DNA of 59,269 nucleotides from Gammaproteobacteria bacterium (GTDB lineage Bacteria; Pseudomonadota; Gammaproteobacteria; Berkiellales; Berkiellaceae). Shown here piece after piece: positions 38,232 to 47,253 of this stretch; within the stretch, counting starts at the first letter, position 1, and the number at the start of each line of letters is the position of its first letter. A program made the position numbers and the translations under genes. The DNA is taken from the NCBI GenBank assembly GCA_016191245.1, contig JACPOY010000023.1, forward strand, positions 1 through 59,269. The letters are read 5' to 3'. The notes under the pieces are model-generated. The model was not told where the DNA came from, made no database searches, and was given only the letters and a program-made list of their open reading frames with translations.

Positions 38232-39403
38232 TATTCACTCCTAAATATTTTCTGTTGCAGTTTACGAAAATGTTTAGGTTTCAAGTTTAACATTGCGGAA
38301 GCTTCCACAGCAGTTAAACTACCGGCATTCAGACTCGACATAATTAGACTAGTAAAACTTCTGCCATTATAAGCAATGGCTCTAATATCAGGAGGAACCA
38401 TAAATATTCCTTTGGAGCGTGGCTTTTCATTTTTTTGACTTATTTCTTTAAAATAACGCAAAAAAGAAGCATAACTTATTAAGTTCATATCAGCAAAGCG
38501 CCTTAATATAATATCTCCTTTTACTTTGAATTTTTTTGATAATTTATCAATTACTTTTAACGTTAATACATCTTCATCCTTATATTCTTTTTTATTTAAT
38601 TCTGATTCAAGATCTTCTTTACTCAGCAAACAAGCACTAGCAAAGGCATTGCAAAAAACTTCTATATTTTTATGTTTTAAGGATAATTGATAATTCTGCA
38701 TATCCCCTATTCTGCTTCGACGAAGCAATAAATGACAAAATTCATGCAACATTGCAAAAATTCTATCATGCACAGAATTTCTTGTATTCAAAAGAATAAT
38801 AGGAATTTTTTCATGATAAATAGCGAGTCCATTTAATTTTTCTAAAGGTTTAAAAGACGCTTGAAAAACTAAAACTCCTTGATCTTCAATTGCTTTTTTC
38901 CAAAAATTAAATGCTTTATATTCATTTCCTAATTTCTTTTGTGCTTTTAAATCAAGTTCCCATTTAGCGCGCCATTCTTGTGCTAGATCTTCAATATCTC
39001 GATTTAAGATTACTTTGTATTTGAAGGGCATAATTAGATCTTTGCTTTTTTGTTTTAATTCTAATGCCTGATTACGCTTGTACTGCGCTTTTCTAATTTC
39101 AGTAAGCGTTTCTGGTAGCATTTTCCGAATAGATAGTCCATTGATACCTCGAAAATCCTTTGGGATCTCTGGATCATGGGGAATTTTATTTAGAAAAAAA
39201 ATAGCACTGGGCCTTTTGTATAATATTCGAAATTTTTTCAATTCGGCAAGAGTGATCTTTAAGTCACCATTTTCTAAATCGGTGATTTTCTTTGGTTTAT
39301 ACTTTGTCCTATAAGCCACTTCTTCAATACTTAAACCAGCAATTTCTCTGGCCCATTTTAATATTTTAGGGTTGATAGGAACATAGGGTGATTTCTTGGG
39401 CAT
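38231..39403 (-). CDS. XRE-HTH plus ImmA/IrrE metallopeptidase (COG2856)
   Basis: The 390-residue protein has an N-terminal HTH (about 13-65, ILKWAREIAGLSIEEVA) and a ImmA/IrrE-type zinc peptidase domain with HEFCH at 220-224 and third ligand E248 in IEVFCNAFASACLL. A C-terminal helical segment follows (NGRSFTSLIMSSLNAG..). Such proteins act as repressor/antitoxin for DUF4411-type or other PIN partners and may be cleaved or cleave under stress. It precedes and overlaps the DUF4411 gene by 1 base. All zinc ligands are present, so this half looks intact while the partner's active site does not. Confidence 0.9.
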   Translation of the reverse strand: MPKKSPYVPINPKILKWAREIAGLSIEEVAYRTKYKPKKITDLENGDLKITLAELKKFRILYKRPSAIFFLNKIPHDPEIPKDFRGINGLSIRKMLPETLTEIRKAQYKRNQALELKQKSKDLIMPFKYKVILNRDIEDLAQEWRAKWELDLKAQKKLGNEYKAFNFWKKAIEDQGVLVFQASFKPLEKLNGLAIYHEKIPIILLNTRNSVHDRIFAMLHEFCHLLLRRSRIGDMQNYQLSLKHKNIEVFCNAFASACLLSKEDLESELNKKEYKDEDVLTLKVIDKLSKKFKVKGDIILRRFADMNLISYASFLRYFKEISQKNEKPRSKGIFMVPPDIRAIAYNGRSFTSLIMSSLNAGSLTAVEASAMLNLKPKHFRKLQQKIFRSE

Positions 39404-39457
39404 AACATTCAGTATAGGAAATTTTCATTCAATGGGACTTGAATGAAATAACAGCAA

Positions 39458-41227
39458 TTATACAGCTTGGTCTGTTATTTCTAAATTATCCAATAAAAAT
39501 CCACCTATTTGGGCTTCCCAAAGGGTTTTATACAGTCCTTCGCTGGATAGCAACGTTTCATGCGAACCATCCTGAACAATTTTACCCCGATCAAAAACCA
39601 AAATACGATCCATATTCAAAAGTGTTGATAACCGATGAGCGATAACAATTGTTGTTTTATTTTGCATGAGTTCCCATAAACTTTCTTGGATATATTTTTC
39701 AGAAATGGAGTCTAATTGGCTTGTTGCTTCATCTAATATAAGAATGGGCGCATTTTTTAATATCGCGCGAGCAATCGCTATTCTTTGGCGTTGCCCACCT
39801 GATAATTTTATTCCCCGCTCCCCTACTAAAGAATCATAACCTTGTGGTAATTTAACGATAAACTCATGCGCATGAGCTCGTTTGGCAGCTTGAATTACTT
39901 CATCTTGAGTTGAATCCCCTCTACCATAGCGAATATTTTCCATTAAAGAGCGATGAAAAAGAGAGGGATCTTGTGGAATCATCCCAATAGCTTGACGCAA
40001 GCTAGTTTGCGTTACATTTTTAATCTCTTGATTATCAATTAAAATTCTTCCTTGAGTAACATCGAATAACCTCAATATCAAATTAACAAAAGTTGTTTTG
40101 CCGCTTCCAGAGAAGCCTACTAATCCTACTTTTTGTCCAGGATTAATTTGAACTGATTTATTCTCAAATAAAGGTTCATCTCCTTGATAGTGAAATTGAA
40201 CATTTTCGAAGACAATCTCACCTTTTGAAACATCAAGCTTGTTGGCATTTGGAATATCTTGAATTTCATGAGGGACATAAATCACCTTCAATGCTTGATC
40301 AACTGTACCCACATTTTCGCTAAAGGTACGCATCTCATTGGAGGTGATCCATAATAGCTCCATAATAGTAAGATTTAAGGTAAGGATCATGGCAAAATCG
40401 CCTGGTGTCACTTGATTTTTGGCATAAAGATAAATAAGCAAAGCCAAACAAATAGTTTGATAAATTGCGAAAGTGATCCCCAGCACGGCATAAAGTTTAA
40501 GCAAAAACCAACGTCTTGTTTGTGATATTTGCAAATAATCATCTTGGTATAAGTCGAGCTTTGTTAACTCTTGTTTTTTTCCAACAAAGTAACGTACGCT
40601 ACTCATATTTCCTAAAAAATCAACAATATTCCCAATTATTTTAGAAACACTTTCGGCTGAATGATTTGAAAGATAGTTAAATTTTTTAATGACCAGTGCA
40701 GATACTGTTACAAAAACAAAAGACCAAATAATGATAGCTAGCGCAAACCATTGATGAATATGCCAAAATGCATACGCAGCAATCATAATGATTAAAGCAG
40801 AAGTGTAAAATCGATCAATTATTGTTTTTATAATAGGCGGAACAAATCCTGCTGCATCATTAATTTTACTTGCGATGCTACCAGCAAAATTATTTTGAAA
40901 ATAATGATGGGAGTGATCACTAACGTAGGATGCTAGCGTGCGCACAATATGATTTTTTAGCGCTGGTTCATATTTGAGCGAAAACCAATCATAGATGCGC
41001 CAAGCAATGACAATTGAAAATTGCAGAGCAATGTACACTCCCGCAATGAAAGTAACAGCGTTAATCGCTTCTTGCCCAGATTTTGTGATAACTGAGTCAA
41101 TGAGTAATTTAGTTAAGTAAGGGCGCAATATTGTATCAACCGCACAAAATGTCATCACAAAAATCGGTCCTAATAAATAATACCGAAATGGTTGAACAAC
41201 TTGTTTGATAAATTCAAATACTTTCAT
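39458..41227 (-). CDS. ABC exporter, fused membrane and ATPase domains
   Basis: This is a half-transporter of 589 residues that should work as a homodimer in the inner membrane. Six helices lie in residues 15-300. The ATPase part has Walker A GFSGSGKT at 371-378, the Q-loop in GMIPQDPSLF, signature LSGGQ at 475-479, Walker B ILILDEATSQLD from 495, and the His switch in VIAHRLS. The layout is that of lipid, drug or peptide exporters; substrate is unknown. It is the last gene of the NAT-to-ABC minus-strand run, 25 bases after the GNAT gene, which hints at export of whatever that operon handles. Confidence 0.95.
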   Translation of the reverse strand: MKVFEFIKQVVQPFRYYLLGPIFVMTFCAVDTILRPYLTKLLIDSVITKSGQEAINAVTFIAGVYIALQFSIVIAWRIYDWFSLKYEPALKNHIVRTLASYVSDHSHHYFQNNFAGSIASKINDAAGFVPPIIKTIIDRFYTSALIIMIAAYAFWHIHQWFALAIIIWSFVFVTVSALVIKKFNYLSNHSAESVSKIIGNIVDFLGNMSSVRYFVGKKQELTKLDLYQDDYLQISQTRRWFLLKLYAVLGITFAIYQTICLALLIYLYAKNQVTPGDFAMILTLNLTIMELLWITSNEMRTFSENVGTVDQALKVIYVPHEIQDIPNANKLDVSKGEIVFENVQFHYQGDEPLFENKSVQINPGQKVGLVGFSGSGKTTFVNLILRLFDVTQGRILIDNQEIKNVTQTSLRQAIGMIPQDPSLFHRSLMENIRYGRGDSTQDEVIQAAKRAHAHEFIVKLPQGYDSLVGERGIKLSGGQRQRIAIARAILKNAPILILDEATSQLDSISEKYIQESLWELMQNKTTIVIAHRLSTLLNMDRILVFDRGKIVQDGSHETLLSSEGLYKTLWEAQIGGFLLDNLEITDQAV

Positions 41228-41252
41228 ATATTTCTCTATCTACAGTGTCAAA

Positions 41253-41723
41253 TCATTTAGAAAATTCCATGACTTGAACGGCATGACCAAATAGCTCATC
41301 TGGTCCAATTACCCTCCATCCAAGTTTCGCATACCAAAGGGGCAATGTTTGATCAAAAGCTAAAAGATAAAGCTTTGAATAAGAGAGGCTATGTGCTTTC
41401 TCTGTTACAATATGAATGAGCTGTTCTCCTATCCCTTGCCCACGCATATGAGGCACAACGAACAAAGAACCTAGCCATGGCATTAAATCTTCTCGGATCC
41501 CATCATTAAGTCTCAGTGAACACATGCCTACGGGTTCATCATTTTTTAATGCAATATATGCAATCGGCAAACTATCCATATGTAAATGTTCATTAAGCTT
41601 AAGTTCTGCCTTTTCCAAGCTCGAACTTGGATTGTAATGCCCCCAAGTATTAAACATCCAAGATGCCAAGAGAGGAACATGCTCAGGGTGATTTTTGAGA
41701 TAATCGATTTTTATTTCAATCAT
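41253..41723 (-). CDS. GNAT family N-acetyltransferase in the cassette
   Basis: The 156-residue protein has the acetyl-CoA motif VVPHMRGQGIGEQLIHIVTE (RGxGIGxxL) and the following PLWYAKLGWRVIG segment. It lies between the S66 peptidase and the ABC exporter, with gaps of 18 and 25 bases. The MccE-type acetyltransferase that acetylates processed microcin C is also a GNAT found beside MccF; resemblance here is by context only. The acceptor cannot be named from sequence. Confidence 0.92.
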   Translation of the reverse strand: MIEIKIDYLKNHPEHVPLLASWMFNTWGHYNPSSSLEKAELKLNEHLHMDSLPIAYIALKNDEPVGMCSLRLNDGIREDLMPWLGSLFVVPHMRGQGIGEQLIHIVTEKAHSLSYSKLYLLAFDQTLPLWYAKLGWRVIGPDELFGHAVQVMEFSK

Positions 41724-41741
41724 ATTTACCTACTTGGGCTG

Positions 41742-42737
41742 TTAACTTTCTGATAATTTTATATGAACTTGTTGTTGATGAGCACTTATTTCACAGATTC
41801 CACCAACAGGATAGGTAAAAATTGGATTTGTATGACCAAAGTCCGCATTGGCTATAATAGGTAAATTTTTCAATTCTTTTTTAGTTCTAATGATGTATTT
41901 TAGCTTCTCTACATTAATTTTAAATTTATTTTCAAAGCGACCTATAAGAATACCTTTAACTTTGTCAAAATTTGGTTGTTGCATCAAAGACTGCAAGTCA
42001 CGATCAAATTCATAGATATCAACATTACCATCTGAAATTGAATCAGCCTCAATAAATAAAACGGTATTTTCAAGTGATGGCATGAATGATGTACCATGGA
42101 GCAATTGAAAGGTACTTAAACTTCCACCGATAATAGTTCCCTTGGCTTTACCTTCTTGAATTATCCAATATCCGTCATTCTCATTAAAATTTCTATTTTC
42201 TTGATCTAGGAACCAAGCATCATCTGACCATTGTTGTGAAGGTTTAATATCTATCGTATTCTTTTCAAAAAACAATGATTTAAAATATTCTAATGTATAT
42301 TCAAATCCTTGTTTCATAGCAAACGTACTAAAATGTGGACCTGAATAGGTAACTAAACCTGATTGATGATAAATTGCATTTTGTAATGCTGTAATATCTG
42401 AATAACCACAAAATATTTTAGGGTTCTTTTTAATCAAGTCATAGTCAATATATTTTAATAATTGATTAGCATTAAAACCTCCAATAACTGATAGAATTGC
42501 TTTTACATTTCTATCTGAGAAGGCTTCATGTAAATCTTCAATTCTGGATTCAATTGATGACGATGACATCATATCGAATTCATTCACATGTTTTCCAAAT
42601 GTGACTTTTAAACCTAAAGTTTCAATAGTATTGACTGCGCGACGAATATTCTCATTATCTATAATTTGTAAACTTGATGAAGGAGCAATAACTCTTATTT
42701 CATCTCCTATTTTAATTTTTTCGGCAATTAATTTCAT
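41742..42737 (-). CDS. S66 peptidase, MccF-like, copy 2
   Basis: The 331-residue serine peptidase has S113 in GYSDITAL, E230 in FIEADSISDG and H302 in FGHTNPIF, the catalytic triad order of the family. It carries the segment QQWSDDAWFLDQENR (169-183), a Trp-Asp-Asp-Trp loop I associate with MccF-type self-immunity peptidases that cleave toxic aminoacyl- or peptidyl-adenylates, rather than murein LdcA. GAGGATT precedes the ATG. It lies 19 bases after the nucleotidyltransferase gene and 18 bases before the GNAT, all on one strand. Confidence 0.92.
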   Translation of the reverse strand: MKLIAEKIKIGDEIRVIAPSSSLQIIDNENIRRAVNTIETLGLKVTFGKHVNEFDMMSSSSIESRIEDLHEAFSDRNVKAILSVIGGFNANQLLKYIDYDLIKKNPKIFCGYSDITALQNAIYHQSGLVTYSGPHFSTFAMKQGFEYTLEYFKSLFFEKNTIDIKPSQQWSDDAWFLDQENRNFNENDGYWIIQEGKAKGTIIGGSLSTFQLLHGTSFMPSLENTVLFIEADSISDGNVDIYEFDRDLQSLMQQPNFDKVKGILIGRFENKFKINVEKLKYIIRTKKELKNLPIIANADFGHTNPIFTYPVGGICEISAHQQQVHIKLSES

Positions 42738-42756
42738 ATAAAATAATCCTCAGAGA

Positions 42757-43398
42757 TTAACTCGCTGGCATCAAAGTTACTCTTTTCATTAACTCTTCAA
42801 GGTTTTCTACATTCATTGTTTGATTTAACACTTTTTCAAATAATTCATACGTAATTGCATCATTGACTTTTAGCCATTGAAAAGAGACTTTGGGCCCCAG
42901 ATACCAGAGATCTCGTAATTGAAAATAACTTTCAAGCAAATCATACAATAGCCAATGAGCGCGAAATTTACCCTCAATATCACCTACTTTGGCTCTTTCA
43001 ATCATTTTTTTGCCCCAATTTACAATAACCTGCTTTTCCCATTCCTTTTTTGGTATAGGGCCTTTACTATAAATATTTTTAACTTCTTTAAGCAGTTTCG
43101 TGCCAATTTTATCTTTCTGGCAAATAATAATTCCATCTTTAATACCTAGAAATTGACTGGGTTCTTTAATTTCATCCATTGAATAAATAAAGCAATCTAA
43201 AAAAGCCTCTTCAAATTTCTGCGTTTCTCTTACCAGACTGCCATTATCTCTTATGGCAAGGATGTCATAATCACTTGCGCTGGTCTCATCGCCTCTTGCA
43301 CGTGAACCATATAAAATAAAAGTATGACAATTATATTGCTCTTTTAAATGAGTTATAATTTTTTCAAGACGTGGATCTTGAAATTGATTATTTGTCAC
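42757..43398 (-). CDS. Nucleotidyltransferase-domain protein
   Basis: The 213-residue protein has the pol-beta-like nucleotidyltransferase motif GSRARGDETSASDYDI at 31-46, with the metal-binding Asp pair D43/D45. The C-terminal half is helical, as in HEPN-like or substrate-binding tails (about 110-213, WLLYDLLESYF). This family includes aminoglycoside adenylyltransferases and MNT-type antitoxins, and the cassette position would suit a drug-modifying or a toxin-neutralising role. Gaps to neighbours are 11 and 19 bases. Confidence 0.9.
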   Translation of the reverse strand: MTNNQFQDPRLEKIITHLKEQYNCHTFILYGSRARGDETSASDYDILAIRDNGSLVRETQKFEEAFLDCFIYSMDEIKEPSQFLGIKDGIIICQKDKIGTKLLKEVKNIYSKGPIPKKEWEKQVIVNWGKKMIERAKVGDIEGKFRAHWLLYDLLESYFQLRDLWYLGPKVSFQWLKVNDAITYELFEKVLNQTMNVENLEELMKRVTLMPAS

Positions 43399-43409
43399 AA
43401 TATGATCCT

Positions 43410-44186
43410 TTACACGGCCTTTGCTATCGTCAGGATACGGTCAGTTTTGTTTTCAGAGAATTTCGCGCCATCAATTGCACTTTGACTCACAACTTGAAAT
43501 CCATTTTTTTGTAACATAACTTGAAGTTGCTCGGCAGTATAAATCTGCAATGTTTGTGATGATCTTGTTATCTTGGGTTTATTTGCACCTTTTTGTTCTA
43601 AGCATGTTGTATAAGATGCTAAAACACCATCATTATCGATAGTGCTATATTGAATGGCTCGTGTTTTCGTATTACCGACAGTTTTTTGCCAATCAATTGT
43701 CAATTTCGTTATTTGATCATCTTTCAATAAGTAACTTAAGTTGTTAATGTCGAATACATATAACCCACCCGTTTTTAAATTGCTGCGTATATTTCGCATC
43801 GCTTTTTCAAAATCTTTTTTAGTAAGATGTCCAATAGCATTGAATATAGTAATCACGGAATCAAAGTTGCCAACTTTTGAAGTACGCATATCCCCTTTGA
43901 TAAATTTTACCTTTATTTTCTCTTTTCTGGCTCTTTTCCTAGCCATATTGAGCATGTTAGCGTTGATATCTGAACCAATCACTTCAAACTTTCGCTTAGC
44001 AAGCCAGAAGGCTTGCGAGCCAGTGCCACAGGTAAGATCAAGCACTGTCTTCACTTTATTTTGTTTTAGTATTTTCTCAATGGTCTGATTGATTATCTTT
44101 GAATTTTCTTCATTAAACGCATCGTAATGCTCGGCATCTTCATTATAGTGTGAGGGTTTAGCACTCGTGTGAGATACTTTTTTCAT
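43410..44186 (-). CDS. SAM-dependent methyltransferase
   Basis: The class I methyltransferase has 258 residues. Motif I is VLDLTCGTGSQA (D50, G54-T-G56), then the acidic end of strand 2 in IGSDIN and the strand 4 motif FDSVITIFNAIGHL. The substrate is unknown; resemblance is to small-molecule methyltransferases. AAAAAGGTGTTT precedes the ATG. It starts 12 bases after the SDR stop. Confidence 0.92.
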   Translation of the reverse strand: MKKVSHTSAKPSHYNEDAEHYDAFNEENSKIINQTIEKILKQNKVKTVLDLTCGTGSQAFWLAKRKFEVIGSDINANMLNMARKRARKEKIKVKFIKGDMRTSKVGNFDSVITIFNAIGHLTKKDFEKAMRNIRSNLKTGGLYVFDINNLSYLLKDDQITKLTIDWQKTVGNTKTRAIQYSTIDNDGVLASYTTCLEQKGANKPKITRSSQTLQIYTAEQLQVMLQKNGFQVVSQSAIDGAKFSENKTDRILTIAKAV

Positions 44187-44198
44187 TAAAACACCTTT

Positions 44199-44969
44199 TT
44201 AAAAATTTACCCGCGATAAAAATGCGCCATCAACAATCAAATTTATTCCTGTGGTATAAGAGGACACTGGACTCACTAAGAAAGCAACGGCATTGGCAAT
44301 TTCTTGTGGCGTTCCCATGCGACCCGTAGGATTAAGGTTTATCACACCATTGAATCTTTCAGGATTATCTCTTTCAATATTGCCCCACACACCATCTTTC
44401 ACATAAATGGTCCCAGGAGAAACAACGTTAGCGCGGATTTTTTTACTCGCCTGCGCGCTTGCTACTCCTTTGGCGAAATGAATCAGTGCCGCTTTGATGG
44501 GACCATAAGCACTTTCCATTTCTGCGCGTGCTGCTGCAATTGAAGAGATGAAAACAATAGCAGCATCACCTTTCTCTATAGCTGCTTTTTCCAAAAAAGG
44601 TTTAGCTGTTTCAACAAGCTGCACAGCCGGCATTAAATCCGTGTTAAAATTCTTGTGCCATGCATCTTCATTATTGGCTAAAGCAATCGCCCCCGCATTT
44701 GATACAAGGATATCAATGCCTCCAAGCGACTTAGCCGTTGCTCTTACCCACTCTTGTAAAGCTTCCTTTTTAGTAACATCAACAGAGGTTCCAATAGTGT
44801 TAAAACCCTTTTCATTCAAACGCGTTTGCGTTTGGGTAACTTGCTCTTCGTTACGTGCACAAAATGCAACATTCACCCCTTCTGCTGCCAATGTTTCTAC
44901 AATAGCTAAGCCTATCCCTCGGGTTCCTCCTGTAACAAGAGCATTTTTACCTTTTAAGAATAATTCCAT
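44199..44969 (-). CDS. SDR family oxidoreductase
   Basis: This is an NAD(P)-dependent short-chain dehydrogenase of 256 residues. The cofactor motif is TGGTRGIG (13-20) and the NAGA motif is at 91-94. The catalytic Ser is S142 or S143, with Y155 and K159 in YGPIK. The tail has the classical GRMGTPQEIANAVAFLVSP stretch. The substrate is not identifiable. It lies in the cassette directly after the NAT gene (55 bases) and before the methyltransferase. Confidence 0.93.
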   Translation of the reverse strand: MELFLKGKNALVTGGTRGIGLAIVETLAAEGVNVAFCARNEEQVTQTQTRLNEKGFNTIGTSVDVTKKEALQEWVRATAKSLGGIDILVSNAGAIALANNEDAWHKNFNTDLMPAVQLVETAKPFLEKAAIEKGDAAIVFISSIAAARAEMESAYGPIKAALIHFAKGVASAQASKKIRANVVSPGTIYVKDGVWGNIERDNPERFNGVINLNPTGRMGTPQEIANAVAFLVSPVSSYTTGINLIVDGAFLSRVNF

Positions 44970-45024
44970 GTGATTTCACCTCTACAATATAAGAAAGCAA
45001 AAAAACTTACACTTTACATTTATT

Positions 45025-46035
45025 TCATGTACTGCAATACCTTTTTACCATATCACTCGAGCTTATACCCATGATATTTTTCTCCTTTGCTGCATCTAAT
45101 TGCGCCAGTTGGTCTGCTTCTGGTGGACGAGACTGAGCAGAATAAAATGGCAAAATAGTAGGGATCGGAAATATACTTTGCTTGCCATGGCGATCAAAAC
45201 TCAAATCAATCGAGCTGGATAAACTGATACCAAAATGCCTTTTTAAGGCATTCAAATATTGCTGCATAGTCATATTTTCCTGCAATTCTATTATTTTTTC
45301 CCCGTCGTTTTCACACACAATTATTTTAAGGGTATTATCTGACAAAGTCACTCGACCATTGGATGTCGGCATGGTACAAATCATTTTCTTTACAAAAACT
45401 GATTCTGGGCTAGTAGCAACAAAAGTGTTATGAATCTCATAGCTTTTTTCGTCATAAGTTTTCTCATGATTAAATGCGTAAAGTTTTTCCCATCGTTCCC
45501 CTTTCTTTTTTTGTAGCTCGAACTCATTTGATTCGTCCAGTACTATCCGATAGATATGTGAACCTTGATGCTGCTCCTCACCTACAACCAGTTTTAAAGG
45601 GCTTATTTGGCCTGGACCACCAAAGCCGACATCGGCCAAATAGAGTTGACCGTCTACTTTTACAGTCAACATTCTGTGTCCAGGTGGTCTTTTGGCAGGA
45701 TATCCCCAAATAACCCCAGCTTTATGTGAATACACTTCGAATCCCAATGTGGCTAAAGCGCAAGCCAGAAGCTTATTCACTTCATAGCAATATCCACCGC
45801 GGTTCTGTAAGACAATTTTTTTAAAGACGCCCTCTAAGGATAGGTCCGGGGGACTTTTTTGTCCCACGAGATGGATATCCAAACCCTCAAAAGGCACGTT
45901 TAAGGCATGATTTTCATGGATTTTGTTCAAATCCTCCAAACTCGCCTTAAGAGGCAAATCTGCATCCATTCCTATTCGGGTTAGATATGCTTTCATTTGA
46001 CTTGTGCTTAACTTTTCAATATTGGTACTTAACAT
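45025..46035 (-). CDS. nat: Arylamine N-acetyltransferase-like protein with extended tail
   Basis: NAT enzymes acetylate arylamines and hydrazines with acetyl-CoA by a Cys-His-Asp triad. Here C83 is in RGGYCYEVN, H120 in PGHRMLTVKV and D135 in ADVGFGG. The 336 residues exceed the family's usual length (about 270-285). The extra 55-60 residues lie at the C-terminus, beyond LKRHFGISL, and are Ser/Pro-rich, ending in CST. GAGG lies 5 bases before the ATG. The gene is divergent from a LysR regulator, a common arrangement for regulated NAT genes, and heads the run down to the ABC exporter. Confidence 0.93.
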   Translation of the reverse strand: MLSTNIEKLSTSQMKAYLTRIGMDADLPLKASLEDLNKIHENHALNVPFEGLDIHLVGQKSPPDLSLEGVFKKIVLQNRGGYCYEVNKLLACALATLGFEVYSHKAGVIWGYPAKRPPGHRMLTVKVDGQLYLADVGFGGPGQISPLKLVVGEEQHQGSHIYRIVLDESNEFELQKKKGERWEKLYAFNHEKTYDEKSYEIHNTFVATSPESVFVKKMICTMPTSNGRVTLSDNTLKIIVCENDGEKIIELQENMTMQQYLNALKRHFGISLSSSIDLSFDRHGKQSIFPIPTILPFYSAQSRPPEADQLAQLDAAKEKNIMGISSSDMVKRYCST

Positions 46036-46183
46036 TACAACCTCAAAACATCAGAAATCTAGTATATACATCAAATAAATTGAATATTTATAAAACACCT
46101 CATTTATCCTTGTTTATTAATTTAATGATTTAGTTTAGAATAAGAAAGTAAAATGATTTGATTAAAAGGTTCAAAATATTTGA
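46036..46183. promoter_or_regulatory. Divergent intergenic control region between NAT and LysR genes
   Basis: This 148-base AT-rich gap separates start codons of opposite orientation, so it must hold promoters for both the LysR gene and the NAT-to-ABC run. LysR proteins usually bind and regulate their divergent neighbour and themselves from such gaps. I see no single unambiguous T-N11-A operator. Confidence 0.5.
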
Positions 46184-47098
46184 ATGACAAAAATAACCTT
46201 AGAATCCTTAGAAGTATTAGAAGCCATTCATCGCTGTGGAACTTTTGCTTTGGCTGCAAAGGAATTACATCGGGTACCTTCTGCCCTTACTTATACGGTC
46301 AATAATATCGAGCAACAGTTAAATATTAAGATTTTTGACAGAAGCGGTCATCGAGCAAAACTGACACCCATCGGAGAGCTTCTGATAAAAGAAGGGGTAA
46401 AGCTGCTTAATAGCGCCGATCAAATTGAAAAGCGCATTCATCTGCACAAAATGGAATATGAAGAGCGACTCCTTATTGCCTATGATCAGCTCATCCCATT
46501 CCAAAATCTTCTCTTTCTTATCTCGGATTTCTATCAGGAATGCCCTGGGGTTGAGCTAAAATTCACAAGCGAAGTATTAGGCGGTTGTTGGGACGCCCTG
46601 CTTTCCAATCGAGCTACTATCGCCATAGGTGTAACAGGTGATGCCCCGGTGCGAGATGACATCGCGGTAGCTCCTTTAGGAACAGTAGAGTTTATCTTTG
46701 CGGTTTCCAAAAATCATCCTCTAGCTAAAAAAATTGATGCTATAACAAATCAAGATATTCAGTCATATAGGAGTGTCGCTGTAGCCGATTCTACAAGAGG
46801 ACTAGTGTCAAGATTCTCTGGGATCCTTCCTGGTCAAGAAGTTTTAACTGTTAATACTTTTCAGGAAAAGATTGATGCGATGCTGGCGGGGTTGGGAATT
46901 GGTTATTTGCCATTGGCACATGCAAAAAAATATCTTGATTCAGGTGAATTGATCCAAAAAGAAGTACCTCGTTTAAAATCTAAGGGGACGCTTTCTCTTG
47001 CTTGGCGGATCTCTTTAGTTGGAAAAGCGGGAAAGTGGTTTATTCATCAGCTTTCAGATAAAAAAATTGCTAAAAAAATCCTTGCGGTGCCAAACTAG
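46184..47098 (+). CDS. LysR family transcriptional regulator
   Basis: This regulator has 304 residues: an N-terminal winged HTH (about 3-60, LEVLEAIHRCGTFALAAKEL and LTYTVNNIEQQL) and a periplasmic-binding-like effector domain (about 90-295). The divergent NAT gene is its likely target, together with the drug-handling run, controlled by an unknown ligand. Only a weak ribosome site lies before the ATG. The downstream gap (47099-47253) shows no terminator. Confidence 0.95.
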   Translation: MTKITLESLEVLEAIHRCGTFALAAKELHRVPSALTYTVNNIEQQLNIKIFDRSGHRAKLTPIGELLIKEGVKLLNSADQIEKRIHLHKMEYEERLLIAYDQLIPFQNLLFLISDFYQECPGVELKFTSEVLGGCWDALLSNRATIAIGVTGDAPVRDDIAVAPLGTVEFIFAVSKNHPLAKKIDAITNQDIQSYRSVAVADSTRGLVSRFSGILPGQEVLTVNTFQEKIDAMLAGLGIGYLPLAHAKKYLDSGELIQKEVPRLKSKGTLSLAWRISLVGKAGKWFIHQLSDKKIAKKILAVPN

Positions 47099-47253
47099 TG
47101 TTTACATGAAAAAATCTTGCATTTACACCTAATTTTATTTTCTTACCAATGATTGCCACAACCCCGTGCAGCCACATCAAATATCAAGAAACTTTAAAAG
47201 CTTAATTTGTGTCTTATTATAAAGCTTATAGAAACATATAGAGAATATGCCAA

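Noticed and set aside
43600..43620. Second Ter-like core ATGTTGTATAA
   Set aside because: It lies inside the methyltransferase coding region and agrees with the consensus only over the first eight bases.
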